Below are positions 27,148 to 35,330 of a stretch of 64,000 nt of DNA, one piece after another. Where the stretch lies: assembly GCA_965371245.1 (NCBI GenBank), contig CBDUXT010000018.1, positions 1 through 64,000 on the forward strand, read 5' to 3'. The stretch comes from CBDUXT01 sp965371245. Lineage in GTDB: Bacteria; Planctomycetota; Phycisphaerae; UBA1845. A model generated the notes under the pieces. It was given only the letters and a program-made list of their open reading frames with translations. It made no database searches and was not told the origin of the DNA. The position numbers and the translations under genes were made by a program. The first letter of the stretch is position 1; the number at the start of each line of letters is the position of its first letter.

Positions 27148-27420
27148 GCCGTGGCTTCCATCCTTGTGTTGCGTATCCAAGCAGTCAGCATTCGGTGTTC
27201 GTAAGGCGAGACCAGCCGGCTCGCGCCATCCCACTACCTCAACCGTGGCGCGCCACGACGGTCGGTAACTGGGAGCCGGAAGCCGCTATCGCGTTGCAAC
27301 CCTTGAGTGCCTTCACCGGGCGCAGCATTTTGCATATTCGACCGCACGCGACAAGGGTGCTGGCCCACAAGCAGATGGTCCCGCTCGGATCCGGACCACG
27401 GGAGCAAGCTCGGCGGTCAC

Positions 27421-28383
27421 CTACGGCAGGTCGCCTCGTAGGATCGCTATCAACTTGCCGGCATCGATGTTGCCGCCCGACACGACGCAGACCACCTTTC
27501 CCGAACCGGCCTTACCGGCCAGCGCAGCCGCCACCGAACTGGCACCCGCGCCCTCGGCCACCACGCGGTTTCGCTCGATCAGCAGTTTGATGGCCGATGC
27601 CACCTCTTGAAGGGAACTGACCAGCGCCCCGTCCAGGAGCTTCTTGGCGAGCGGCCACATCTCCGGCATCAGACCCGGACCGCCGATGCCGTCCACAAAA
27701 CTGGGCGTGTGCTTGATCGTGACGGGGTGTCCCGCGGCCAGCGCGGGCGCCAAAGGAGCGGCCGTATCGACCTCGCTGGCGAAGATGCGCGTGTCCGGCT
27801 TGATCGCCTTGATGGCCGAGGCGATCCCGCCGCTGAGCCCGCCGCCGCCGTAGGGGACGATCACGGAGTCGACGTCCGGCAGGTCTTCGAGGATTTCCAG
27901 CCCGATCGTTCCGTTTCCGGCGATGACGGCGGGATCACTCACCGGATGGATGAACTTGCCCTTTTCGCCGTCGCGGCCGTGGTCGAGCATTACCTGCCAC
28001 CAGACATCGTAGGACTCTTTGATGACCTGGCCTCCCAGCCGCTCGATGGCGTCCCGCTTGGTTTGTGGGGCACCCTCTGGAACGATGACACGGCACGTGA
28101 GTCCACGAGCCCGCGCGACGTACGCGACGCCTTGTGCCATGTTTCCGGCACTGGCGGTGTACACGCCGTCTGCCAGGCTTGCGGGATCGGCCGCCGCCAT
28201 CGCGTTGGCGGCACCACGCAGCTTGAACGAACCAATCGGCTGAAGGTTCTCCAGTTTCAGGTACACTTCGCCGGGCGCATCCTCGACGTTGAGGCGCACC
28301 AATGGCGTGCGAACCACGATACCCTCGATGCGCCGCCCGGCGGCCCGAATCTCCTCGACGGGAACCGGCTCAAGGGGCATCAT
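27421..28383 (-). CDS. Threonine/serine dehydratase-like PLP enzyme
   Basis: 320 residues of fold-type II PLP enzymes. The Schiff-base lysine is K54 in PIGSFKLRGAAN, the Ser/Asn pocket SAGNMAQGVA, and the phosphate-binding loop YGGGGLSGG. It deaminates threonine or serine, or is a related racemase; no C-terminal ACT regulatory domain is present, so it resembles the catabolic short form. It overlaps the ornithine cyclodeaminase-like gene upstream by 14 bases (ATG 28383) or 11 (ATG 28380), so both are one operon. Confidence 0.88.
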   Translation of the reverse strand: MMPLEPVPVEEIRAAGRRIEGIVVRTPLVRLNVEDAPGEVYLKLENLQPIGSFKLRGAANAMAAADPASLADGVYTASAGNMAQGVAYVARARGLTCRVIVPEGAPQTKRDAIERLGGQVIKESYDVWWQVMLDHGRDGEKGKFIHPVSDPAVIAGNGTIGLEILEDLPDVDSVIVPYGGGGLSGGIASAIKAIKPDTRIFASEVDTAAPLAPALAAGHPVTIKHTPSFVDGIGGPGLMPEMWPLAKKLLDGALVSSLQEVASAIKLLIERNRVVAEGAGASSVAAALAGKAGSGKVVCVVSGGNIDAGKLIAILRGDLP

Positions 28384-29377
28384 GGCGACTTCCTCCGAAT
28401 GGGATGGTCACGCCGCTCGCACCGTCCGCGGCCTTTTGATAGACGTGCCACGCCGAGGCCAGGTCCTCCACGGCGAGACCGACGGACTTGAACAGGGTGA
28501 TCTCGTCGGCGCCGGTTCGCCCGGCGACCCGATCCGTCAACACCTCGCCGATCTCACCGACGATGTGGTCGTCGTTGATCGCTCCCTCAGCTTTGGCCAG
28601 GACAAAGTCGCCGGCCTCGTTCAGCGCCGACTCGCGGCGATCGACAAAGAGCCGACAGCGCCGAACCGCCGCTGCGTCCAACTCGCGTGCCGACGCGACA
28701 CTCGAACCCACCGCGTTGATGTGTACGCCGGGGCTGAGCCAGTCACCAAGAAGCACCGGCACCGGCGACGTCGTGGTCGTGCAGATGATGTCCGCGCCTT
28801 GGACCGCATCTTCAGCGCCCGCGATCGCCTTGATCGCAACCGAATGCTTGGCCGACTGTGCAACGGCGAACGCGGTCGCGCGGTCGAGCGTCTTGCTGCA
28901 CACGCGCACCTCGCGGATCGGGCGACAGAGCAGCATGGCCTCGAGGTGCCGGGCGGCCTGTACGCCCGAGCCGATGATCGCCAAGGTGACGGCGTCCTCA
29001 CGGGCAAGGAGTTTGGTCGCGGCGCCGGACACGCCGGCCGTGCGGATGGCGGTGATCGCGGTGGCATCGACGATGGCGAGCAGGCGTCCGCGCTCAGACT
29101 CGAAGAGCATCACCGAACCTTGATGGGAGTCGAGTTCCGTGCCCTCGTTGCCGGGGAAGAAGGTGACCGCCTTGAGTCCGACGACCTTGGCCTTTGCCCA
29201 GAAGGAGGGCATCAGTCCCAGGGCTCCGACCCGATCCGGCAGCCACATGATCTGCCGTAGTGGCAGTAGGCATTCGCCCTGCGCCAAGGCGCGCAGGATC
29301 GTCTCCATCACCTCGATGCACTCCCGCATCGGGAGCAGTTCATCGACCTCACGCTGATTCACGATCGTGACGTGCAT
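28370..29377 (-). CDS. Ornithine cyclodeaminase / mu-crystallin family protein
   Basis: 335 residues from ATG 29377. Family marks: GLKAVTFFPGNEG, an NAD-binding AIIGSGVQAARHLEA, and INAVGSSVASARELD. Members convert ornithine to proline or reduce imino/keto acids such as alanine or ketimines; the substrate is not readable. A longer open frame to 29905 lacks family sequence and runs against the divergent propeller gene. It overlaps the dehydratase gene, suggesting joint amino-acid catabolism. Confidence 0.88.
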   Translation of the reverse strand: MHVTIVNQREVDELLPMRECIEVMETILRALAQGECLLPLRQIMWLPDRVGALGLMPSFWAKAKVVGLKAVTFFPGNEGTELDSHQGSVMLFESERGRLLAIVDATAITAIRTAGVSGAATKLLAREDAVTLAIIGSGVQAARHLEAMLLCRPIREVRVCSKTLDRATAFAVAQSAKHSVAIKAIAGAEDAVQGADIICTTTTSPVPVLLGDWLSPGVHINAVGSSVASARELDAAAVRRCRLFVDRRESALNEAGDFVLAKAEGAINDDHIVGEIGEVLTDRVAGRTGADEITLFKSVGLAVEDLASAWHVYQKAADGASGVTIPFGGSRHDAP

Positions 29378-29648
29378 GATACAATCCCAACGATAGAAAA
29401 ATGGGTACCACCGCGGCCATCGTCGATGGGAATCCACGGTTGTCCAGGCCTTTTCAGCCTTCAAGGCGGCTTTTCTTTCAAACCGCCGCATCGATAGCTT
29501 GACACCGGGGGCCAACCTAGCCGTTTGAGGCGAGGTTTTTGCTTGACCACAGCCCGGCTTAGCGGCGATGATGCAGGTCGCTGCGCGATACAGGACGTTC
29601 GGCGACGAGGCTCCCGGCGACACGGATTCAAGAAAAAGGACCACTCCG

Positions 29649-31139
29649 ATGAAGAAAGCGATGTTTGCAATCGTGTGTTTAGGACTCGCTCCGGCACTGG
29701 CCGCAGCCGGTGATCCAACATCGGATGCCGCCAAGAACTGGGCGTCCTGGCGCGGCCCGACCGCCAACGGCGTGTCACCGCATGGCAACCCACCGGTCGA
29801 GTGGTCGGAAGAGAAAAACATTCTCTGGAAGATTCCGATTCCCGGTGACGGCCTTTCGACGCCGATCGTCTGGGGCGATCTGGTATACCTGCAGACGGCC
29901 ATCAAGACCGATCAGAAGGTCGAGGCGGCGGAGAAGCCGGCGGCGGCCGACGAAGAGGGGCGGGGCCAGCGACAAGAGCGCGCCGCGCGCCGCGGAAGCC
30001 GAGCGGGCCGTGGTGAGGGCGAGGGTCGTCCCAATCGCGCGGGGCGCGGTCAGGGCGGACCTCCAGGGAACCGTGCCAATCGTCGTGGCCCGGGCGGGCG
30101 GGGTCGAGGTGGATTCGGCGGTCGCTCCAACCCGACGAACATCCACCAGTTCGCCATCATGGCCTACGACCGGCGCACGGGAAAGAAGGTTTGGGAACAC
30201 ACGGTTCGCGAGGAGCTGCCGCATCAAGGCTCCCATCGAGACGGCAGTCTGGCGTCGGCGTCACCCGTGACGGACGGCGAGCACATCTATGCCTACTTCG
30301 GCTCGCGCGGGCTGTATTGCTTCGACATGAAAGGCAAGCTCATCTGGGAGAAGGACTTCGGCGACCAGCGCATCCGTGCGGGCTTCGGCGAAGGCAGTTC
30401 GCCGGCGCTCTACGGTGACACGATCGTCGTGAACTGGGACCACGAGGGCGATTCGTTCATCGTCGCGCTCGACAAGAAAACCGGCGACCAGCGGTGGAAG
30501 GTGGACCGCGACGAAAGCACTTCCTGGTCAACCCCCGTCATCGTGGAAGCAAAGGGCAAGCCGCAGGTCGTTGTGGCGGCAACCAACCGCACGCGCGCGT
30601 ACGACTTGGCCACCGGAAACGTCGTCTGGGAGTGCAGCGGCATGACGCCCAACACCATACCCTCGCCGGTCGCCAACGATGAACTGGTGATCGTGATGAG
30701 CGGCTATCGCGGCGCCATGGTACAGGCGATTCGCTACGCCGATGCCAAGGGCGACATCACCGACTCGGCCGCGATTACCTGGAAACACGACAAAGGAACC
30801 CCCTACGTCCCGTCGCCGCTTCTGTACGACGACACGCTCTATTTCCTGGCGAACACGCGTAACATTCTCTCCTGCTTCAACACCAAGACCGGCACGAAGA
30901 ACTATGTACAGCAGCGACTCGAAGGCGTGCAGGGTGTCTACGCGGCGCCGGTCGCGGCCAATGGCCGCGTGTACATTGCGGGGCGCAACGGAACCACGGC
31001 CGTGCTGCGGCACGGTGCGACCTTTGAACTGCTGGCGACGAACAAACTGGATGACCGCTTCGATGCCTCACCGGCCATCGCCGGCGACGAACTGTTTCTG
31101 CGTGGTCGCAAGAATCTCTACTGCATCGCCAAGAAGTAG
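29649..31139 (+). CDS. PQQ-like beta-propeller protein with an Arg/Gly-rich insert
   Basis: 496 residues from ATG 29649 (AAAAGGA upstream). A signal peptide ends ALAAAG. SWRGPTANGVSPHGNPPVEW and repeated blade motifs (LVYLQT, IYAYFGSRGLYCFD, FIVALDKKTGDQRW, TRAYDLATGNVVWE, YLARNGT-like GRVYIAGRNGTTAV) give the planctomycete PQQ-binding-like propeller. Residues about 102-164, in the first blade, are a low-complexity Arg/Gly insert (GRGQGGPPG, GGRGRGGFGGRS). Whether it binds PQQ is unknown. The ocd gene is divergent, with 271 bases between. Confidence 0.85.
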   Translation: MKKAMFAIVCLGLAPALAAAGDPTSDAAKNWASWRGPTANGVSPHGNPPVEWSEEKNILWKIPIPGDGLSTPIVWGDLVYLQTAIKTDQKVEAAEKPAAADEEGRGQRQERAARRGSRAGRGEGEGRPNRAGRGQGGPPGNRANRRGPGGRGRGGFGGRSNPTNIHQFAIMAYDRRTGKKVWEHTVREELPHQGSHRDGSLASASPVTDGEHIYAYFGSRGLYCFDMKGKLIWEKDFGDQRIRAGFGEGSSPALYGDTIVVNWDHEGDSFIVALDKKTGDQRWKVDRDESTSWSTPVIVEAKGKPQVVVAATNRTRAYDLATGNVVWECSGMTPNTIPSPVANDELVIVMSGYRGAMVQAIRYADAKGDITDSAAITWKHDKGTPYVPSPLLYDDTLYFLANTRNILSCFNTKTGTKNYVQQRLEGVQGVYAAPVAANGRVYIAGRNGTTAVLRHGATFELLATNKLDDRFDASPAIAGDELFLRGRKNLYCIAKK

Positions 31140-31253
31140 GCGCCCGGTTCGATCCATCGGGAAGTCGGCTCGCAAGATCGGCGGCGTTGTCCGTCCCGCA
31201 CGGTTCGTCTGCGCCGAAGGAAGGCGCGCCCGGCTTGCGCAGTTCTCCGTCCG

Positions 31254-31325
31254 GAGCCGCGGGCTTTAGCCCGCGCGGACGCCGAACCCACCCATCCTTC
31301 CGAGCCGCGACCGTCAGGGAGCGGT
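31254..31325 (+). repeat. REP-like repeat copy 4 and MITE fragment
   Basis: 31254-31280 is a GAGCCGCGGGC-type palindrome. 31299-31325 (GAGCCGCGACCGTCAGGGAG) is the reverse complement of one hairpin arm of the 118-bp MITE. Confidence 0.7.
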
Positions 31326-31327
31326 CT

Positions 31328-31660
31328 TTAGTCCGGGCGAGTGGCGTTGCCCGACAGGGTCACCGGGGCGCCGAGGACGCGGAGTAGGGCCGCGTGGTCG
31401 GTCAGGTCCACGTCGGCGTCGTGGTCGATGTCGAGAAGGTGGCACTCGGTAGAGAGGATCGACCCGCGGAAGCCCGAGAAGCAGCGCTGCATGGCGGCCA
31501 CGTCGCGCAGGGTGGTTTGCCCATCACCGTCCACGTCGCCTCGGAACTCACACTCGTCGCGTATGTCGTTGCCGTTCACGTCACGGCTGATGGCCTGGGC
31601 GATGTCCTCGGCGTCGTCGATATCGTTGCCGTTACAGTCGAAGGGGCCGATGCGCAGGAA
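31328..31660 (-). pseudogene. 3' fragment of a dockerin-tailed secreted protein gene
   Basis: Minus-strand frame reading DCNGNDIDDAEDIAQAISRD, DVNGNDIRDECE, then two dockerin-like calcium loops (DVDGDGQTTLRDVAAMQRCF and DIDHDADVDLTDHAALLRVL). Such tails end large planctomycete secreted proteins. Upstream of about 31660 the frame runs straight into palindromic repeats and has no signal peptide, so only the C-terminal end remains. Confidence 0.7.
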
Positions 31661-31662
31661 GT

Positions 31663-31682
31663 AGGGCGGGCTCTTGCCCGCC
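31663..31682. repeat. AGGGCGGGC palindrome, variant copy
   Basis: AGGGCGGGCTCTTGCCCGCC, one base different from the copies at 1705 and 59330. It sits at the broken 5' edge of the dockerin fragment. A further AACAGCCCGCCTCA occurs 25 bases on. Confidence 0.75.
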
Positions 31683-31788
31683 GGTCGGCAACAAGGAGGC
31701 AGGCAACAGCCCGCCTCACGGTTTGAATGCTGGCTGAACATCGCAAGAGGGTGTACAATCCAGGGTGTCGGAGCCCTTGGAGATCGGC

Positions 31789-33447
31789 ATGGGTAAATTA
31801 ACGTCAGCCAAATATCGCTTTCGGAAGCATGATCAAATTGGCGCTGCTGCAGCCGAGCAAGATGCGGAGTTTCTGCCGGACTGTTTTGTGGATGCTGGCG
31901 ATCTTGCGGTTTTGGCGGACTGCCGGGATCGGCGGCGGATTGTGCTCGGAAGAACCGGTACGGGGAAGACGGCGCTGCTACAACGGCTTGCCGCCCAGGA
32001 GGAACATGTGGTCGAAATCTCCCCCGAACAACTCTCGCTGTCCTACCTCTCGAACAGCACGATGCTTCCGTATCTAATGGAGATCGGCGTCGATCTCGAT
32101 CAGTTTTTCCGGCTTCTGTGGCGCCATGTGTTTGCCGTAGAACTGATCAAGGAACGATATCGGATAAGGAATGAGGGACAGAAGAAATCCTTCCTTGAGC
32201 GGATTTACGAGCGGTTCCAGGACGACAAGCGCAAGAAGCCGGCCATGGAATACTTGGTGAGCTGGGGCGAGAGTTTTTGGGAGCAGACTGAATACAGGGT
32301 TCAGGAAGTAACGTCCAAGCTCGAGAAGGATATCCGAGGATCGTTCGGTGCAAAGTCAGTTCTGTTTGCTGCCGCCGCGAGCGGCAGCCGGAAGCTAACG
32401 GAAGAGGAGCGAAAGGAGTTCTGCGAGCAGGCTCAGGCCGTCGTGAACACAGTTCAGATACGCGAGCTCTTCCAGGTCATAGATCTCCTAAGCACCGACC
32501 TGCTGGATGATCCGACGCATCCTATCTACGTCGTGATAGACCGCCTGGACGACAACTGGATAGACGAGCGTTTCCGTTATCGGCTCATCAGAGCCTTGAT
32601 CGAGGCTGTCGGTGAGTTCGCGAAGGTGCGGACTACGAAGATCGTCGTCGCGCTCCGGCGAGATCTGATCGACCGTGTGATTCGTGAGACGCGCAGCACG
32701 AGCTTTCAAGAAGAGAAGTATCGCGACCTCTATCTGCAGATTTCTTGGTCGCAAGAGCAGTTGCTCGAGGTGCTGGATCGGCGCATCGACAAGCTAGTCC
32801 AGCGCTCCTACACCAAGGAGGCGGTTACGCACAGAGATCTTCTCCCCGATTCAGTAGATGGGCAATCCTTGCAGGAATACCTTCTCGAACGAACACTCTA
32901 CCGCCCTCGAGACATTATTCTGTTCTTCAATCACTGCATAAAATGTAGTATTGAACAGCAGAAAGGTAAACCCGCGATACCTGTTTCTGTGCTGAAAATG
33001 GCTGCGCGCGAACATGCGCGCGATCGCCTTCGCTCGCTGGCGGATGAGTGGCATTCGAATTTTCCGGATCTTCTGGAGTTCGGCGACGTCCTGAAAAAGA
33101 AACCCGCATCCTTTCGACTACGGGAGATCGCCGTCGATGAGATTGAGGAGTTGTGCTTACGCGTCGTCGTCGTCGATACATCCGTGACTGGTCCTCTGGC
33201 GATGAAGGCGCGATCCGTCGTCGAGAATCTGCTTTCCGCGAGGGCTTTCAGGGAGTATCTAATGCGAGTGTTCTACCGCGTGGGTCTCGTTGGTCTCAAG
33301 ACCGAAGGGTTCCGAGAAACACAATGGTCCTTCCTGGGCAATACTGAACTAAGCGCGGCAGAGATTCGGGAGGACAGTCGCGTGAGTGTTTGGCCCATGT
33401 TCTTCCCTGCCCTCGGAATCAATCGTCGCCGTCAAGCGAAGCCATGA
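31789..33447 (+). CDS. P-loop ATPase, Sll1717-like family
   Basis: 552 residues from ATG 31789, six bases after GGAG; GTG 31765 is an alternative. Walker A is G54RTGTGKT61 and Walker B YVVIDRLDDNW (about 247-257). AARR-like Arg residues follow (ALRRDLIDRVIRE) and YRPRDIILFFNHC near 390. The pattern matches stand-alone Sll1717/FunZ-type STAND-like NTPases, several of which are suspected in phage defence. The sequence is less GC-rich than its neighbours. It lies between two broken minus-strand genes, consistent with insertion. No partner effector gene is adjacent. Confidence 0.75.
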   Translation: MGKLTSAKYRFRKHDQIGAAAAEQDAEFLPDCFVDAGDLAVLADCRDRRRIVLGRTGTGKTALLQRLAAQEEHVVEISPEQLSLSYLSNSTMLPYLMEIGVDLDQFFRLLWRHVFAVELIKERYRIRNEGQKKSFLERIYERFQDDKRKKPAMEYLVSWGESFWEQTEYRVQEVTSKLEKDIRGSFGAKSVLFAAAASGSRKLTEEERKEFCEQAQAVVNTVQIRELFQVIDLLSTDLLDDPTHPIYVVIDRLDDNWIDERFRYRLIRALIEAVGEFAKVRTTKIVVALRRDLIDRVIRETRSTSFQEEKYRDLYLQISWSQEQLLEVLDRRIDKLVQRSYTKEAVTHRDLLPDSVDGQSLQEYLLERTLYRPRDIILFFNHCIKCSIEQQKGKPAIPVSVLKMAAREHARDRLRSLADEWHSNFPDLLEFGDVLKKKPASFRLREIAVDEIEELCLRVVVVDTSVTGPLAMKARSVVENLLSARAFREYLMRVFYRVGLVGLKTEGFRETQWSFLGNTELSAAEIREDSRVSVWPMFFPALGINRRRQAKP

Positions 33448-33689
33448 GTGGGGACCCGCTGAACCGAGCCCGGAGCGCGAGCAATCCGGTCACCGCGGCT
33501 GGCGACACGATCGCCGAGTAGCGCCACGAACGCATCATCGGGCGCCTCGTGATACGGTGGACCGACGAACTCGGCGAGAGCGTCTTTTTCGCTAGCGCGG
33601 CTCATCGCATCGCGGGCGGGCGGTTCCGTCGCGACGCACAAGGGGACAACGAACATCCCGCAAAGCGTAACGGTCAGTTCTCGTCGCAT
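33432..33689 (-). pseudogene. 5' fragment of a secreted-protein gene
   Basis: 85 residues. MRRELTVTLCGMFVVPLCVA is a plausible signal peptide and CGGAGAG lies upstream of the ATG. After about residue 65 the sequence turns low-quality and runs antisense into the end of the ATPase gene. It looks like the front end of a gene cut at the ATPase boundary. It could instead be a short intact gene. Confidence 0.4.
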
Positions 33690-34129
33690 GGTTCAACTCT
33701 CCGGGTGGTGCGGTTTGCGGTAGACTCCGGCGGTGGCACAACCGTCATATTATAGCACCCAAAAACGAGGCGACCACCGTACGGAATGGGTAGCAGGGTT
33801 GCGGAGGGATCTGGTGGGGTATCGAGTTTCTTGTCCGGCCCCCACCCTTCGCCAAAAACGAAGGATGGGGCACCCGCTTGTCACGCGCCCGGTTGCGCAA
33901 TACCCCGTTCGTCGTCCCGAGCCGCGTGGCTTTGGCCCGCGCGGACGCCCGACCCACTTGGGCGCCCGCTGCCTTCGCAGCAAGCGTGGGCTGACACCTG
34001 CGTGTGGGGTGCTCCATGCCTTTAGCCAAACGGGGGCACGAATCAGGTGACCATTGGAGTCCCTAACCTCCGAAGAGGTGGGCCACCCGCCCGTCCCGCG
34101 AGATTTTGTCGATTTTTCTCAAACGGAAC
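33690..34129. repeat. Repeat-rich gap with REP-like copy 5 and an empty MITE site
   Basis: Contains a hairpin CCCACCCTTCG/CGAAGGATGGG (33841), a GAGCCGCG-type palindrome at 33919-33947, and 34049-34098, which is related to the sequence flanking the MITE at 59493 but lacks that element. No gene seen. Confidence 0.65.
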
Positions 34130-34172
34130 TTGACGGGGGCGGTTTCTTGCAGTATATTCTGTATAGACAGAA
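34130..34172 (+). promoter_or_regulatory. Sigma-70-type promoter with overlapping palindromic operator
   Basis: TTGACG (34130-34135), 17-base spacer, TATATT (34153-34158). Overlapping the -10 end and start point is TTCTGT-ATAG-ACAGAA (34157-34172), a perfect 6-base-arm inverted repeat. It lies 14 bases before the GTG of the GbsR-type regulator, so autorepression is likely. Confidence 0.75.
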
Positions 34173-34186
34173 ACAGGAGAAACGCG

Positions 34187-34720
34187 GTGATCCAACTGAC
34201 GGCGGCCATGGAAGGGTTCGTGCTTCACTGGGGGGAGATGGGGGCCAAGTGGGGCGTCAACCGAACCGTCGCCCAGATCCACGCGCTGTTGTTCCTCTCG
34301 CCGAGCCCGCTGAACGCCGAGCAGATCGCCGAGACGCTTTCGGTGGCACGGTCCAACGTCAGCACCAGCCTTCATGAGCTTCAGGGCTGGGGCATCGTGA
34401 AGGTCGTCCACGTCATGGGCGACCGGCGCGACCACTTCGAGTCGATGAAGGACGTCTGGGAGATGTTTCAGATCATCCTGGACGAGCGGAAGAAACGCGA
34501 ATGCGACCCGACGCTGGTGGTCCTGCGCGAACTCGCCGCCAAGGCGAAAAAATCCGGGGCGAAAGACGCCCACACCCACGAGCGGCTCGCCGACATGCTC
34601 AGCTTCTTCGAGACCATGTCGACCTGGTACACGCAGATTCGCCGCATGCCGACCGGCTCGGTGATCAAGTTCGTGAAGATGAGCGACAAGGTTCGAAAGG
34701 TATTGGGTTTTGCATCCTAG
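34187..34720 (+). CDS. GbsR/MarR-type transcriptional regulator
   Basis: 177 residues from GTG 34187, six bases after CAGGAGA. A winged helix (INVGRT-like WGVNRTVAQIHALLFL, LNAEQIAETLSVARSNVSTSL, HELQGWGIVKVVHVMGDRRDHFE) is followed by a helical dimer region. The match is to GbsR-like regulators, which often control osmoprotectant or membrane-protein genes. The frame is open from 34106, but the promoter at 34130 rules out that start. No target gene is adjacent; the palindrome in its own promoter is the best operator candidate. Confidence 0.88.
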   Translation: MIQLTAAMEGFVLHWGEMGAKWGVNRTVAQIHALLFLSPSPLNAEQIAETLSVARSNVSTSLHELQGWGIVKVVHVMGDRRDHFESMKDVWEMFQIILDERKKRECDPTLVVLRELAAKAKKSGAKDAHTHERLADMLSFFETMSTWYTQIRRMPTGSVIKFVKMSDKVRKVLGFAS

Positions 34721-34760
34721 TGCATGGTCACACGTCGTTTTGCGGGTTCGTTGCCGGGTC

Positions 34761-34816
34761 AGAGCCGCGGGCGCTAGCCCGCGGACTGGTCCCGCCGCTA
34801 GCGCGGCAGGCTCTGA
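34761..34816. repeat. Paired inverted REP-like repeats (copy 6)
   Basis: AGAGCCGCGGGCGCTAGCCC at 34761 faces CCGCTAGCGCGGCAGGCTCT ending at 34814, so the two units form one long hairpin with CAGAGCC/GGCTCTG ends. It is 41 bases after the GbsR stop and could act as a terminator-like structure. Confidence 0.7.
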
Positions 34817-34879
34817 TTAGCACGACCGGTCGCGGCGTTGCGGGTAACGAAAACCCGCAGATTCAGGAGTGAAGATGCA

Positions 34880-35012
34880 CTAGTGCCGTTTCCAGAAAGC
34901 TGGCTCGCCTTCGCGCGGCTGCGGTCGTTGGGTGGCATGGCCAAGCGCAGCGCGGCCATGTGCTCGGTGGATCGACGCATGCCCGCGCCTCCGGCTTGGG
35001 CATGCCACCCGA
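34880..35012. repeat. 168-bp MITE family, copy lacking its right end
   Basis: Starts CTAGTGCCGTTTCCAGAAAG and contains the same GGGTGGCATGGCCAAGCGCA core and GCTTGGGCATGCCACCCGA as 19953-20120, then diverges. Confidence 0.75.
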
Positions 35013-35046
35013 CGCTACGGCGATTCTACCGTGAGGGCACGCGTTC

Positions 35047-35207
35047 TTCGAGGGAGAGGGCGATCAGGGTGCATGACCGAATCGGCGGGCAGTTTTCAGA
35101 GCACAGGGCGCAAGCCCTGTGACCGGTCTGGTATCGTAGAAGCCCGTGCTTGTTCGCATCGTGTCCGTGGGCTTGCGCCCACGGCTGTGACGCGGCGTGG
35201 CGCGGTC
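35047..35207 (+). repeat. ~160-bp direct repeat A, left copy
   Basis: Shares over 85% of bases with 36703-36872. It holds two palindromes with mirrored loops: CACAGGGC-GCAA-GCCCTGTG and CCGTGGGC-TTGC-GCCCACGG. It lies downstream of the frameshifted IPTL gene. Confidence 0.85.
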
Positions 35208-35330
35208 AAGATGGCTTTGCGCCCCCCCGTCAAAAGTGTCACGCACCCGGGCGATCCGGCCCCGGACCTACGTCGCAGGCGTTGATCGTGCCGGAAGCGG
35301 CACCATCTTCGTGATGCCATGGGAGTCGTG

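Noticed and set aside
28289..29260. 323-residue plus-strand frame
   Set aside because: Antisense to the ornithine cyclodeaminase-like gene, which has its full NAD-binding motif set.
34130..34189. Start of the GbsR regulator at 34106
   Set aside because: The promoter (-35 at 34130) lies downstream of that start, and GTG 34187 has CAGGAGA six bases before it.
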